18,198 nucleotides of DNA from Bacteroidota bacterium (GCA_025356715.1 JANXRU010000093.1:1-18198), one strand, 5' to 3'. Numbered from the stretch's first letter, positions 1 through 7,797 are shown. Program-made: numbers and translations. Notes: generated from the sequence alone by a model not told the origin.

Positions 1-1158
1 TAACAAATCAGCATGTTCATAAACAGCTTTTACTGTATTAACAAAAAAGGTTAAGAACTGTAAATTTGTTTTTGGTGTTTTACCAGGCGATAATAAATTT
101 TTACCAGTATTAGTTGCTAAACTCCAGTTGTTATGCTTACCACTACCATTAACACCCGCATACGGTTTCTCGTGCATCAACACTCGGAAATTATGGCGAA
201 TAGCCACTTTTTCCATTACGTCCATTAATAATAAGTTGTGATCAACGGCTAAGTTTGTTTCTTCGAACACGGGTGCACATTCAAATTGAGCAGGCGCTAC
301 TTCGTTGTGGCGCGTGCGTACAGGTATTCCTAATAAGTGAGCTTCATATTCAAAGTCGCGCATGTATGCTGATACGCGCTCTGGAATTGAGCCCCAGTAA
401 TGGTCTTCAAGCTGTTGACCTTTTGCGGAAGCGTGCCCAAATAAAGTACGACCAGTTTGTTGGATATCATAACGGATATTATATAAAGCAGAATCCACTA
501 AAAAATATTCTTGTTCCCAACCTAAGGTAGCAATGACTTTAGTCACGTTTTTATCGAAATACTGACAAACATCAGTCGCAGCCTTATCTATAGCGTGTAA
601 TGATTTTAATAAAGGCGTTTTAAAATCTAATGATTCGCCAGTATATGAAATAAAAATTGTTGGAATGCATAAGGTTTCTCCCCAAATAAATGCTGGTGAT
701 GTAGGATCCCAAGCCGTGTAACCACGCGCTTCGAAAGTATTACGAATACCGCCATTAGGAAAAGAAGAAGCGTCTGGTTCTTGTTGCACTAAAGCATTTC
801 CGCTGAAACGCTCAATAGCACGACCGCCTTCGATAGGTTCAAAAAAACCATCGTGTTTTTCGGCAGTAGCCCCGCTTAGTGGTTGAAACCAGTGCGTAAA
901 ATGCGTTACTCCTTTGCTTTGCGCCCAAGCTTTCATACAAGCTGCCACCTGATCCGCCATTTTACGTTCTACGATTGTTCCGTTATTCATAGAGTTTTGA
1001 ATGCTATTAAACGCTTCTTCCGAAAGGAATTCGCGCATAGCATCTAAACCAAAAACGTTGGCTCCATAATAAGAAGATACTTGTTTGTCGGTTTTGTTAA
1101 ACTCAACTGGCGTTCTTTTTACCACATCCTGCATGGCTAAAACTCGTCTTGTGCTCAT
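1..1158 (-). CDS. glnN: Glutamine synthetase type III (GSIII), partial, C-terminal part outside the window
   Basis: ATP-dependent synthesis of glutamine from glutamate and ammonia in the cytoplasm. The start ATG is at 1158-1156 and 386 codons are readable before the left edge cuts the gene; GSIII proteins run to roughly 700-730 residues, so about half is missing. The N-terminus MSTRRVLAMQDVV, the block WDPTSPAFIWGE (150-161), WEQEYFLVD (214-222), RHNEVAPAQFE (283-293) and NGSGKHNNWSL (337-347) are typical of the GSIII family and carry the acidic metal ligands and the glycine-rich substrate loop. GSIII is the usual glutamine synthetase of Bacteroidota. The gene is divergent from the BatA-like gene and has its own TAnnTTTG promoter at 1209-1239. 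Two G runs lie upstream, one inside that promoter. The identification is secure; only the truncation by the window limits it. Confidence 0.97.
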   Translation of the reverse strand, partial: MSTRRVLAMQDVVKRTPVEFNKTDKQVSSYYGANVFGLDAMREFLSEEAFNSIQNSMNNGTIVERKMADQVAACMKAWAQSKGVTHFTHWFQPLSGATAEKHDGFFEPIEGGRAIERFSGNALVQQEPDASSFPNGGIRNTFEARGYTAWDPTSPAFIWGETLCIPTIFISYTGESLDFKTPLLKSLHAIDKAATDVCQYFDKNVTKVIATLGWEQEYFLVDSALYNIRYDIQQTGRTLFGHASAKGQQLEDHYWGSIPERVSAYMRDFEYEAHLLGIPVRTRHNEVAPAQFECAPVFEETNLAVDHNLLLMDVMEKVAIRHNFRVLMHEKPYAGVNGSGKHNNWSLATNTGKNLLSPGKTPKTNLQFLTFFVNTVKAVYEHADLL

Positions 1159-1208
1159 AATTTTGTATTTTATAGGGGGGGGTTAGTAGTGAAATAGTTG
1201 TTTTTTTA

Positions 1209-1239
1209 CAAAAGTATGTCAAAAAATGGGGGGGTGCAA
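1209..1239 (-). promoter_or_regulatory. Bacteroidota-type promoter of glnN
   Basis: On the minus strand TTG (1239-1237) and TACTTTTG (1216-1209) are separated by 20 bases. This fits the -33 TTTG and -7 TAnnTTTG elements used by the Bacteroidota primary sigma factor. The spacer contains a run of seven C on this strand (1234-1228). The -7 box is about 50 bases ahead of the glnN ATG, and the leader contains a second run of eight C (1182-1175). Confidence 0.65.
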
Positions 1240-1314
1240 GTAAAAAAGTGATTTTTCTGATTTTTTTATCAAAACAATACTAATTACTAAACGTGTTTAA
1301 AATCAACTCGTTTA

Positions 1315-1345
1315 TCAATGGTAAAAAATGTATTTTTACCATTGA
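1315..1345. repeat. Perfect 13-bp inverted repeat at the start of the BatA-like gene
   Basis: TCAATGGTAAAAA (1315-1327) and TTTTTACCATTGA (1333-1345) are exact reverse complements around a 5-base loop ATGTA. The structure covers the upstream candidate ATG at 1318 and ends on the first base of the family-consistent ATG at 1345. In RNA it would form a hairpin just ahead of the start codon. It could be an operator or a translation-control hairpin; a terminator is less likely because no transcript is known to end here. Confidence 0.6.
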
Positions 1346-3429
1346 TGAATTTTTTGTTTCCTACATTTTTAATTGGATTAACAGCAATAGCAATTCCTAT
1401 TATTATTCATCTTTTCAATTTTAGAAAATACAAAAAAGTATATTTTACGAATGTTCAGTTTTTAAAAGAACTCAAGCAAGAAAGCGACAGTAAATCCAAA
1501 TTGAAAGAATGGCTTATTTTACTGATGCGGATTTTGGCAATCACATGTTTAGTGTTTGCCTTTGCACAACCTTTTATTCCTGGCAAAACTCAGGCTATAC
1601 AAGGCGAAAAAGCCATCAGTATTTATATAGATAATAGTTTTAGTATGGAAAGCACCAATAAAAAAGGGACGCTTTTAGAAAACGCTAAATCGTATGCTAT
1701 TGAAATTGTTAATACATTTAATGCGAGTGATAAATTCCAATTGTTAACTAATGACTTTGAAGGAAAGCACCAACGCCTCATTTCCAAGGACGAAGTTATA
1801 GAACAGCTGAATGAAGTAAAAATTTCTTCTGCCACCAAATCGTTGGCAGACGTGATTAAACGCCAACAAGATTTTTTACAAAATAGTTCTTCTAAAAACA
1901 AGCGCTTGTTTTTATTAAGTGACTTTCAAAAAAACACGACGGTGTTTAATAAAACAGACATTGATACAAACGTTGTAATTACCTGTATTCCTATTGCATC
2001 CGCGGAAGTGAATAATATATATATTGATAGTGTTTGGTTTGAAACGCCTGTTCAGCAATTTGAAACCCAACAAATTATTCACGCAACGGTTATTAATAAA
2101 AGCAACAAGGATATTGAAAACGGAACACTCAAATTATATATCAATAATCAACAAGTATCGTTAAGCTCATTTAACATCCAGACTGGTAATAAAACAGATG
2201 TAAGCATTGGTTTTACAGTAAAAGAGAAAGGCATTAATAAAGGAACATTGAGCATTGAAGATTTTCCTATTACCTACGACGATCAATTTTATTTTTGCTT
2301 TAATGCCCAAACAACGATTAACGCGTTAGTTATTAATGGTAAGGAAACTAAAACGGCGGGCAATTTTAAATCGTTGATGCAAAACGATAGTTTGTTTGCG
2401 TATACCGAAAACACAGAGGCTTCCATTGATTATAGTTTGTTTGCTAAAGAAAACATGATCGTTTTAAACGAGTTGTCTGTATTACCGTCAGGGCTAACAT
2501 CGGAGTTGCAAAAATTTGTGACTAATGGCGGGTCTGTTGTATTGTTTCCAAGTAAAAAAGCAGAGGCTACGTCTTACAATGAAGCGTTTCAAAACTTGCA
2601 GTTGCCACAAATAATGGCCTTCGACACAGCTCGTATGAAAACACAAGGTATTAATTTTGAACAAGGGTTATACGAAGGGGTGTTCGATAAAATTAATCAG
2701 CAAATGGATTTACCATTGGTATTACAGCATTTCGAATTTAAAAAAACAACTGGCAGTTCTTCACAAAATGTTGTGCTACTGCAAAACGGTAGCCCACTTA
2801 TTTCTCAACACCAACTGGGTAATGGTAAAATATATGTATTTGCTATACCAACTGACGAAGCTTGTTCTAATTTTTTAAAGCATGCTTTATTTGTTCCAAC
2901 ACTAATTAAAATGGCCATCTTGAGTTTAAAGCCATCACCTGTTTATTATAAAACAGCCACCAACGAAGCAATTATTGTATCTTCTGTTTCTAATTTTTCG
3001 GATAAGCCATTACACATTATCAAAGATGATGCTTCGACAACTTCGACAGGCTCATATACCGCAGCAACAAATAAAATAGATTTGATTCCAGAACATCGGT
3101 TGGTAAATAATGCAACCACTTTGTTTACACAAAACCAATTAACGGAAGCGGGACAGTATCAAGTGATTGAAAACACCATTATTTTGAAAGGACTGGCGTT
3201 TAATTTCGATAGAAAAGAATCTGATATGAATTTTTATACTAAAGAAGAATTACAAAAACAGATAGACGAAAAGAATCTTAAAAACATGGTTGTTATTGAG
3301 CCAAATGAAAAAACATTAACAAATGTATTACAAGAAGCGTCTGATGGAAAAAAATTATGGAAATTATTTTTACTTTTAGCGTTGACATTTTTACTAAGTG
3401 AAATTTTAATTATACGATTATTTAGATAA
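1345..3429 (+). CDS. BatA/aerotolerance-type membrane protein with a vWA-like domain
   Basis: Membrane protein of the N-terminal double-anchor (BatA) family of Bacteroidota; the physiological role of these non-operonic members is not established. Numbering from the ATG at 1345 (694 residues), membrane segment 1 is at about 3-24, ending in the family-typical IPIIIHLFNFRKYKKVYF, and segment 2 at about 56-77. A vWA-like domain follows with an intact MIDAS start D96-x-S98-x-S100 (IYIDNSFSM). A long middle region follows, and a third membrane segment lies at the C-terminus (about 672-693). An in-frame ATG at 1318 would add nine residues, but MNFLFPTFLIGL is the usual family N-terminus and the 1318 ATG lies within a perfect inverted repeat. 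The region around 3031-3054 contains a repeat-like sequence read through as DASTTSTGS. The gene stands alone, without the MoxR and other Bat genes of classic bat operons. Confidence 0.85.
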   Translation: MNFLFPTFLIGLTAIAIPIIIHLFNFRKYKKVYFTNVQFLKELKQESDSKSKLKEWLILLMRILAITCLVFAFAQPFIPGKTQAIQGEKAISIYIDNSFSMESTNKKGTLLENAKSYAIEIVNTFNASDKFQLLTNDFEGKHQRLISKDEVIEQLNEVKISSATKSLADVIKRQQDFLQNSSSKNKRLFLLSDFQKNTTVFNKTDIDTNVVITCIPIASAEVNNIYIDSVWFETPVQQFETQQIIHATVINKSNKDIENGTLKLYINNQQVSLSSFNIQTGNKTDVSIGFTVKEKGINKGTLSIEDFPITYDDQFYFCFNAQTTINALVINGKETKTAGNFKSLMQNDSLFAYTENTEASIDYSLFAKENMIVLNELSVLPSGLTSELQKFVTNGGSVVLFPSKKAEATSYNEAFQNLQLPQIMAFDTARMKTQGINFEQGLYEGVFDKINQQMDLPLVLQHFEFKKTTGSSSQNVVLLQNGSPLISQHQLGNGKIYVFAIPTDEACSNFLKHALFVPTLIKMAILSLKPSPVYYKTATNEAIIVSSVSNFSDKPLHIIKDDASTTSTGSYTAATNKIDLIPEHRLVNNATTLFTQNQLTEAGQYQVIENTIILKGLAFNFDRKESDMNFYTKEELQKQIDEKNLKNMVVIEPNEKTLTNVLQEASDGKKLWKLFLLLALTFLLSEILIIRLFR
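3031..3054. repeat. Dispersed-repeat-like motif inside the BatA-like gene
   Basis: CTTCGACAA and CTTCGACAG occur head to tail and are followed by GCTCA. CTTCGACAGGCTCA-type motifs are common as dispersed intergenic repeats in Bacteroidota genomes (recalled pattern, not searched). Here the motif is in frame inside a coding sequence and encodes a Ser/Thr-rich stretch. Confidence 0.4.
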
Positions 3430-3445
3430 AAGAAATAAGACAGAA

Positions 3446-3467
3446 GATTCAAGATGCTTCTTGAATC
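3446..3467 (+). terminator. Possible terminator hairpin after the BatA-like gene
   Basis: A perfect 9-bp stem, GATTCAAGA and TCTTGAATC around loop TGCT, lies 17 bases after the stop codon. The tract that follows (CTTTATCTTT) is pyrimidine-rich but not a clean U run. It could end the upstream transcript before the dihydroorotase-like gene. Confidence 0.4.
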
Positions 3468-3508
3468 CTTTATCTTTGGTATTGAATCAAATAAAAAATA
3501 AACACAAA

Positions 3509-4774
3509 ATGAATATATTCATCAAACAAGCCACCATCGTTGATTCTGCAAGCCCATTTAATGGCAAAGTAGTAGATATTTTAATTGAGAAAGGAATTAT
3601 TACTCAACTAAAAAAAGGAATTGTTAATGATAAAAATTATAAAACCGTGGAAGCAGATGGCTTATGTGCATCTATCGGTTGGTTAGACATGCAAGTTAAT
3701 TTTTGTGACCCAGGAAAAGAGCATAAAGAAACATTAGAGAACGGATTAAAAACCGCTGCTAAAGGTGGGTTTACAGGCGTTTGCGTGATGAGTGGAACAA
3801 CACCGCCGTTACATAATAAAGCGCAAATAGAGTATGTTAAAAATAGAGCAAACGGCAATTTGGTAGATGCGTTTCCTATAGGCACTATCAGCTATAATCA
3901 AGAAGGAAAAGATTTGTCGGAGATGTACGATATGCAATTGGCCGGCGCTATGGCGTTTAGCGATTATAAAAAACCAATTAAAGATGCAGGATTAATTTTA
4001 AGAGCCTTGCAATATTCGGCTAATATTAATAGTTTTATTATTACACATTGCGATGATCAAACGATTTCGCACGATGGACAAATGAACGAAGGCGTTATCT
4101 CTACAAAGCTTGGTTTAAAAGGTGTTCCAACGTTAGCAGAAGAATTAATGATACAACGTAATTTGCAAATATTGGAATATACAGGAGGCAAAATACATTT
4201 TCCAACCATTAGTACCAAGGGTAGTGTGGAGTTAATTAAAAAAGCGAAAGCCAACGGATTACAAGTAACAGCAGGTGTTGCGGCGCATAACTTATTATTA
4301 GACGAAACAGAATTGGAAGGCTTCGACACCAATTATAAAGTAAATCCGCCGTTACGTTCCAAAGAAGACGTAAACGCCATGCGCAAAGCAGTTGAAAGCG
4401 GCATTGTTGATGTGGTAGTAAGTGACCACGCGCCGCAAGACATTGAAAGCAAAGACTTAGAATTTGATTTAGCAGACAATGGCATCATTGCTTTGCAAAC
4501 AGCTTATAATTGCTTGGTTACAGGCGTATCGAAAATAACGCTTGATAAAATTGCGGAAGTATTATCTCAAAACCCTCGTCGTATTTTGGGATTAGAAAAA
4601 GAATCCATTAAAGAAAATGCAAAAGCAAACTTAACGCTATTTACAGTAAACGATAAAACAACATTGACGGAAGCAACTAACACTTCTAAATCCAAAAACT
4701 CGCCTTTTATAGGAAAAACGCTAAACGGAAGAGTAGTGGCTGTTATTAATAATGATAGGGTGGCATTGAATTAG
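3509..4774 (+). CDS. Dihydroorotase-like amidohydrolase lacking key metal ligands
   Basis: Homologue of class I dihydroorotase (PyrC), which closes carbamoyl-aspartate to dihydroorotate in pyrimidine synthesis. The 421-residue length and overall order fit the family: an N-terminal beta region, AFSDYKKP (149-156), ITHCDD (178-183), TPH-like GVAAHNLLL (256-264), and VSDHAPQDIESKDLEFDLADNGI (304-326). The first metal motif D-x-H-x-H is D60-M-Q62-V-N64, and the His expected before the later ST of the H-x-ST motif is T233. Three metal histidines are therefore gone, while H180 and D306 remain. It is probably not a working dihydroorotase. Noncatalytic PyrC homologues elsewhere act as partners of aspartate transcarbamoylase, but whether this one does is inference. 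The start is ATG 3509; an upstream TTG at 3461 lies in the hairpin region and adds a non-family extension. Confidence 0.85.
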   Translation: MNIFIKQATIVDSASPFNGKVVDILIEKGIITQLKKGIVNDKNYKTVEADGLCASIGWLDMQVNFCDPGKEHKETLENGLKTAAKGGFTGVCVMSGTTPPLHNKAQIEYVKNRANGNLVDAFPIGTISYNQEGKDLSEMYDMQLAGAMAFSDYKKPIKDAGLILRALQYSANINSFIITHCDDQTISHDGQMNEGVISTKLGLKGVPTLAEELMIQRNLQILEYTGGKIHFPTISTKGSVELIKKAKANGLQVTAGVAAHNLLLDETELEGFDTNYKVNPPLRSKEDVNAMRKAVESGIVDVVVSDHAPQDIESKDLEFDLADNGIIALQTAYNCLVTGVSKITLDKIAEVLSQNPRRILGLEKESIKENAKANLTLFTVNDKTTLTEATNTSKSKNSPFIGKTLNGRVVAVINNDRVALN

Positions 4775-4865
4775 GAATTTATATTGCTGTTAATTTCTTT
4801 TTTATAAAGAGAAACCTGTTCCTTAAACACTATTAAGTGTTAATTTAATTATGTCTTTCAAAATT

Positions 4866-4896
4866 GATGCGCACCTCTGCGGAGCCGAAGGGAGCT
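4866..4896. repeat. Left copy of an imperfect direct repeat flanking the ORF6N gene
   Basis: GATGCGCACCTCTGC (4866-4880) matches 5551-5565 at 11 of 15 positions. The adjoining GGAGCCGAAGGGAGCT (4881-4896) matches 5591-5607 with one substitution and one inserted A. On the minus strand it reads CCCTTCGGCTCC, resembling the TTCGACTCC dispersed repeats common in Bacteroidota. Confidence 0.5.
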
Positions 4897-4958
4897 TTCA
4901 AAATGCTACATTTTATAGCAAGGAGCTGCTATTAAAATTGTTTATTTTGTTGTTAATA

Positions 4959-4985
4959 TAGGTGGTCGCAATTTGCGACCACCTA
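4959..4985. promoter_or_regulatory. Perfect 27-bp palindrome upstream of the ORF6N gene, candidate operator
   Basis: TAGGTGGTCGCAA (4959-4971), a central T, then TTGCGACCACCTA (4973-4985): 13-bp arms without mismatch, in an otherwise AT-rich stretch. It ends 13 bases before the ATG of the ORF6N-domain gene. As DNA it could be an operator for a dimeric regulator, perhaps the ORF6N protein itself. As RNA it would be a strong hairpin next to the ribosome site. Both roles are inferred from position and symmetry. Confidence 0.6.
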
Positions 4986-4998
4986 AAACAATTTGAAA

Positions 4999-5541
4999 AT
5001 GGCAGCTAAACAAACACTAGTTAAAATTCCAGACGAACGAATCATCAATAAGATTATTGTTTTACGTGATAAAAAAGTAATGATCGATAGGGATTTAGCG
5101 GAGCTTTACGGAGTAACAACAAAACGTTTAAATGAACAAGTAAAAAGGAATTTGAAGCGGTTTCCAAAAGATTTTATGTTTCAAATTACCAAGGAGGAAA
5201 AAGAAGAAATTATTCTACATTTTGAACATTTAAATTCATTAAAGTTTTCGCCCGTATTGCCTTTTGTGTTTACTGAACACGGAGCGGTTATGTTAGCAAG
5301 TGTATTGAATAGTGATAAGGCAATTGAAGTAAATATTCAAATCGTGCGCGTATTTACAAGTATTAGACAAGCATTATCTGACAACACTGAATTACGACTA
5401 GAAATAGAACGAATAAAAAAGAAAACAGAAAATAACACGAAAAACATCGAAATTGTTTTTCAATATTTAGATGAACTTTTAGATAAAAAAGAAAATCCAA
5501 AACCAAGAACCCAAATTGGGTATAAAACCTCTAAAAAGTAA
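4999..5541 (+). CDS. ORF6N-domain DNA-binding protein
   Basis: A 180-residue protein with an ORF6N domain, a predicted DNA-binding module first defined in phages and plasmids and widespread as solo genes in Bacteroidota. The domain runs from about 11 to 105, including the typical LRDKKVMIDRDLAELYGV (22-39), RFPKDFMFQIT and LPFVFTEHGAVMLASVLNS. It is followed by a Lys/Glu-rich segment (about 120-155) likely to be a coiled coil, and a basic tail. The start is ATG 4999; a TTG two codons upstream is also possible. The gene is on its own, preceded by a perfect palindrome and flanked by imperfect direct repeats, which suggests autoregulation and possibly past mobility. The target and function are unknown; such genes are often found in accessory DNA. 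Confidence 0.85.
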   Translation: MAAKQTLVKIPDERIINKIIVLRDKKVMIDRDLAELYGVTTKRLNEQVKRNLKRFPKDFMFQITKEEKEEIILHFEHLNSLKFSPVLPFVFTEHGAVMLASVLNSDKAIEVNIQIVRVFTSIRQALSDNTELRLEIERIKKKTENNTKNIEIVFQYLDELLDKKENPKPRTQIGYKTSKK

Positions 5542-5550
5542 CTATAGCTA

Positions 5551-5607
5551 AATGTGCATCTGTGCTTGTTATCGAAGACACCCCTTGAGAGGAGTCGAAG
5601 GGAAGCT
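5551..5607. repeat. Right copy of the imperfect direct repeat flanking the ORF6N gene
   Basis: Matches 4866-4896 in two blocks (5551-5565 and 5591-5607), separated by 25 bases that are absent from the left copy. The right part, read on the minus strand, contains CCCTTCGACTCCTCTCAAGG followed by GGTGTC, which closely resembles dispersed repeats seen in many Bacteroidota intergenic regions. Confidence 0.5.
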
Positions 5608-5732
5608 CTGAAATTTTAAATTTATTAAATATGTTTTAATCATCACTGCTGATGAATAGAGTTATGAACGAAACGTCCGTGATAACACGTAAAAATTTTT
5701 TGTTTTTACAACACTAACAATAGTTTATTCTC

Positions 5733-5764
5733 TCTGCATTTATCGAATAGTTTCCGTATTTTTG
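5733..5764 (+). promoter_or_regulatory. Bacteroidota-type promoter of clpX
   Basis: TATTTTTG (5757-5764) matches the -7 consensus TAnnTTTG. TCTG (5733-5736) stands 20 bases upstream in the -33 position with one mismatch. The expected transcript start is some 15-20 bases before the clpX ATG. Confidence 0.55.
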
Positions 5765-5787
5765 CACCTTATTATTAGTTTCAAATC

Positions 5788-7029
5788 ATGGCAAAAGCAG
5801 GTCCAATCGTATGTTCGTTTTGCGGACGAGATAAAAAAGAAGTAAAGGTTTTAATTGCAGGCGTTACAGGGCATATTTGTGATGTGTGCATTTCTCAAGC
5901 ATATAAAATTGTAAATGAAGAGGCTGGTGCTCAAGGCAATCAGCAGGTACAACACGCCTTAAATGTATTGAAGCCACATGCTATTAAAAAACATTTGGAC
6001 GAATATATTATTGGACAAGACGAGGCAAAAAAAATAATGAGTGTGGCTGTTTACAATCACTTCAAACGAATATCTCATGTTAATTCTGCGAAAGAAGAAA
6101 TTGAAATTGATAAATCAAATGTGATATTGGTTGGCGAAACAGGAACAGGTAAAACTTTGTTAGCCCGCACTATTGCTAAGTTATTAAATGTTCCCTTTTG
6201 CATTGCTGATGCCACAGTGTTAACAGAGGCGGGTTATGTAGGAGAAGATGTGGAAAATGTATTAACACGTTTATTACAAGCTGCTGATTATGATGTAGCA
6301 AGCGCAGAACGAGGCATTGTATTTATTGATGAGATAGATAAGATAGCGCGTAAAAGCGATAATCCTTCTATTACCCGCGATGTTAGTGGAGAAGGCGTAC
6401 AACAAGCGATGTTGAAATTATTAGAAGGTTCCGTTGTTAATGTACCACCACAAGGTGGACGTAAGCACCCTGATGCCAAGATGATTCAAGTAAACACAAA
6501 AAATATTTTATTTATTTGTGGTGGTGCTTTTGATGGTATTGAAAAGAAAATTGCGAATCGTTTAAACACCCAAGCAATGGGTTACACCGCTTCTGTTGCC
6601 GAAGAAGATTATGATAAAACAAATTTATTGCAATACGTTTCTCCACAAGATTTAAAAGCCTTTGGGTTAATTCCTGAATTGATAGGGCGTTTACCGGTGC
6701 TTACGTATTTAAAGCCTTTAGATAAAGCAACGTTGCGCTCCATTTTAACGGAGCCTAAAAACGCGTTAATTAAGCAGTATCAATATTTGTTTAAAATGGA
6801 AGGTATTACGTTAAAAATTGAGGAAGATGTTTTAGAGTTAATCGTGAACAAAGCGCTTGAGTTTAAATTAGGGGCTCGCGGATTGCGCGGTATCTGCGAA
6901 GCCATTATGGTTGATTTAATGTATGATGCGCCTTCTGATGAAAAATCATCTAAGGCCGTTACCATTACCTTAGACTATGCTTTAGATAAATTGAAGAACG
7001 CACGATTGACGCAATTGCAGGTGGCCTAG
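5788..7029 (+). CDS. clpX: ATP-dependent Clp protease ATP-binding subunit ClpX
   Basis: AAA+ unfoldase that delivers tagged or misfolded proteins to the ClpP protease. All hallmarks are present in the 413 residues: N-terminal C4 zinc finger (C9, C12, C31, C34), Walker A GETGTGKT (116-123), pore loop GYVG (149-152), Walker B FIDEID (179-184), RKH loop (225-227) and sensor 2 GARGLR (362-367). The ClpP-docking loop, IGF in Escherichia coli, reads MGY (264-266); a hydrophobic-Gly-aromatic triplet is kept, so docking is expected. Length and start are standard, and a matching promoter lies just upstream. clpP is not adjacent within this window, whereas it often precedes clpX in other bacteria. Confidence 0.98.
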   Translation: MAKAGPIVCSFCGRDKKEVKVLIAGVTGHICDVCISQAYKIVNEEAGAQGNQQVQHALNVLKPHAIKKHLDEYIIGQDEAKKIMSVAVYNHFKRISHVNSAKEEIEIDKSNVILVGETGTGKTLLARTIAKLLNVPFCIADATVLTEAGYVGEDVENVLTRLLQAADYDVASAERGIVFIDEIDKIARKSDNPSITRDVSGEGVQQAMLKLLEGSVVNVPPQGGRKHPDAKMIQVNTKNILFICGGAFDGIEKKIANRLNTQAMGYTASVAEEDYDKTNLLQYVSPQDLKAFGLIPELIGRLPVLTYLKPLDKATLRSILTEPKNALIKQYQYLFKMEGITLKIEEDVLELIVNKALEFKLGARGLRGICEAIMVDLMYDAPSDEKSSKAVTITLDYALDKLKNARLTQLQVA

Positions 7030-7040
7030 GTAAAAGCCAT

Positions 7041-7071
7041 ATTTTAAAGGTTTCGAAAACCTACTTAAAAT
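7041..7071 (+). terminator. Possible terminator hairpin after clpX
   Basis: AGGTTT and AAACCT pair around the loop CGA. The stem extends through ATTTTAA and TTAAAAT with a 2-base AC bulge on the right side. It lies 12 bases after the clpX stop. There is no long U run after the stem, so support is moderate. Confidence 0.4.
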
Positions 7072-7119
7072 AAGTTAAATAATTGGTATCTTTTTAAATC
7101 ATCTGCGTTATTCAGGTAG

Positions 7120-7797
7120 ATGAACATTCCAAAGTATATTATCCCCGTGTTTGTGAGCACCAATTTATTGGGACAAATAGCTACTGATGAAGTTCAGGAA
7201 GTTAGTTTTGGCTTTGTTCATTCTACTTATGCAAGTATGTGTTTTCAACCAACAACCAATACAACAGCTTTAAATAAAGAGATTACCGCACCTACTCATT
7301 ACTCAACTATTTCTGAAACACAATTTGGTTTTGGCGTAGGTTTTTTTGTGTATTTACCGTTAAATGACATCATTGTTTTTAAACCAAAAATGGAAGGCTT
7401 ATTTTCTAACACCGCCATCAATCAAATACCTACTATTCACGCAACATCCCTTGATTTAAGTATTTCTCCAGGCTTTTGTATTGCCCTGAGGTCAGCGGAC
7501 GATCATGGCGTTATTTATTTAGCAAGAAACATGAGTTGTTACTTAACAAGTAAACAACCTTATCTGACTATTGCCCCAGTAATTAATTTAAAAAAGTTTG
7601 ATGAAAGATTTCTTCAAAAAGGGTTTCAAAACGAAATAGCATTTGGTGTTTCCATAGGTTATGGCATTAGTTATGAATTTCACGGAATAAACTTTGCGCC
7701 TGAAATAAGTTATAATATTATTACAACCGCTCAAAACAAAATGAACGAGTCTAATAAGGTGATGCATTCGATTACTTTAGCAATTAATTTATATTAA
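7120..7797 (+). CDS. Predicted outer-membrane beta-barrel protein, PorT-like
   Basis: A 225-residue protein with a likely signal peptide (a Lys near the start, then IIPVFVSTNLLGQIA) followed by alternating hydrophobic and polar strands and Gly/aromatic turns. Examples are FGFGVGFFVYLPL, a basic stretch near LKKFDERFLQ, and IAFGVSIGYGISYEFHGINFAPEISYNI near the C-terminus; it ends in a hydrophobic strand, ITLAINLY. The order of these blocks resembles small 8-strand barrels of the PorT family, which in Bacteroidota includes a type IX secretion component. The similarity is by pattern only; it may be a general OMP_b-brl barrel. It is preceded by the clpX hairpin and has no obvious partner gene. 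No exact TAnnTTTG box was found; TATCTTTT at 7087-7094 is one base off. Confidence 0.6.
   Translation: MNIPKYIIPVFVSTNLLGQIATDEVQEVSFGFVHSTYASMCFQPTTNTTALNKEITAPTHYSTISETQFGFGVGFFVYLPLNDIIVFKPKMEGLFSNTAINQIPTIHATSLDLSISPGFCIALRSADDHGVIYLARNMSCYLTSKQPYLTIAPVINLKKFDERFLQKGFQNEIAFGVSIGYGISYEFHGINFAPEISYNIITTAQNKMNESNKVMHSITLAINLY

Noticed and set aside
255..530. Open frame of 91 codons on the plus strand
   Set aside because: It lies inside glnN on the opposite strand, whose protein is clearly recognisable; the plus-strand translation has no family pattern.
3461..3508. TTG start for the dihydroorotase-like gene, adding 16 residues
   Set aside because: The extension lies in the terminator-like hairpin region and does not resemble the family N-terminus; the ATG at 3509 does.
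4826..4841. AACACT-ATTA-AGTGTT hairpin as a terminator for the dihydroorotase-like gene
   Set aside because: A six-base AT-rich stem with no U run after it is too weak to call.
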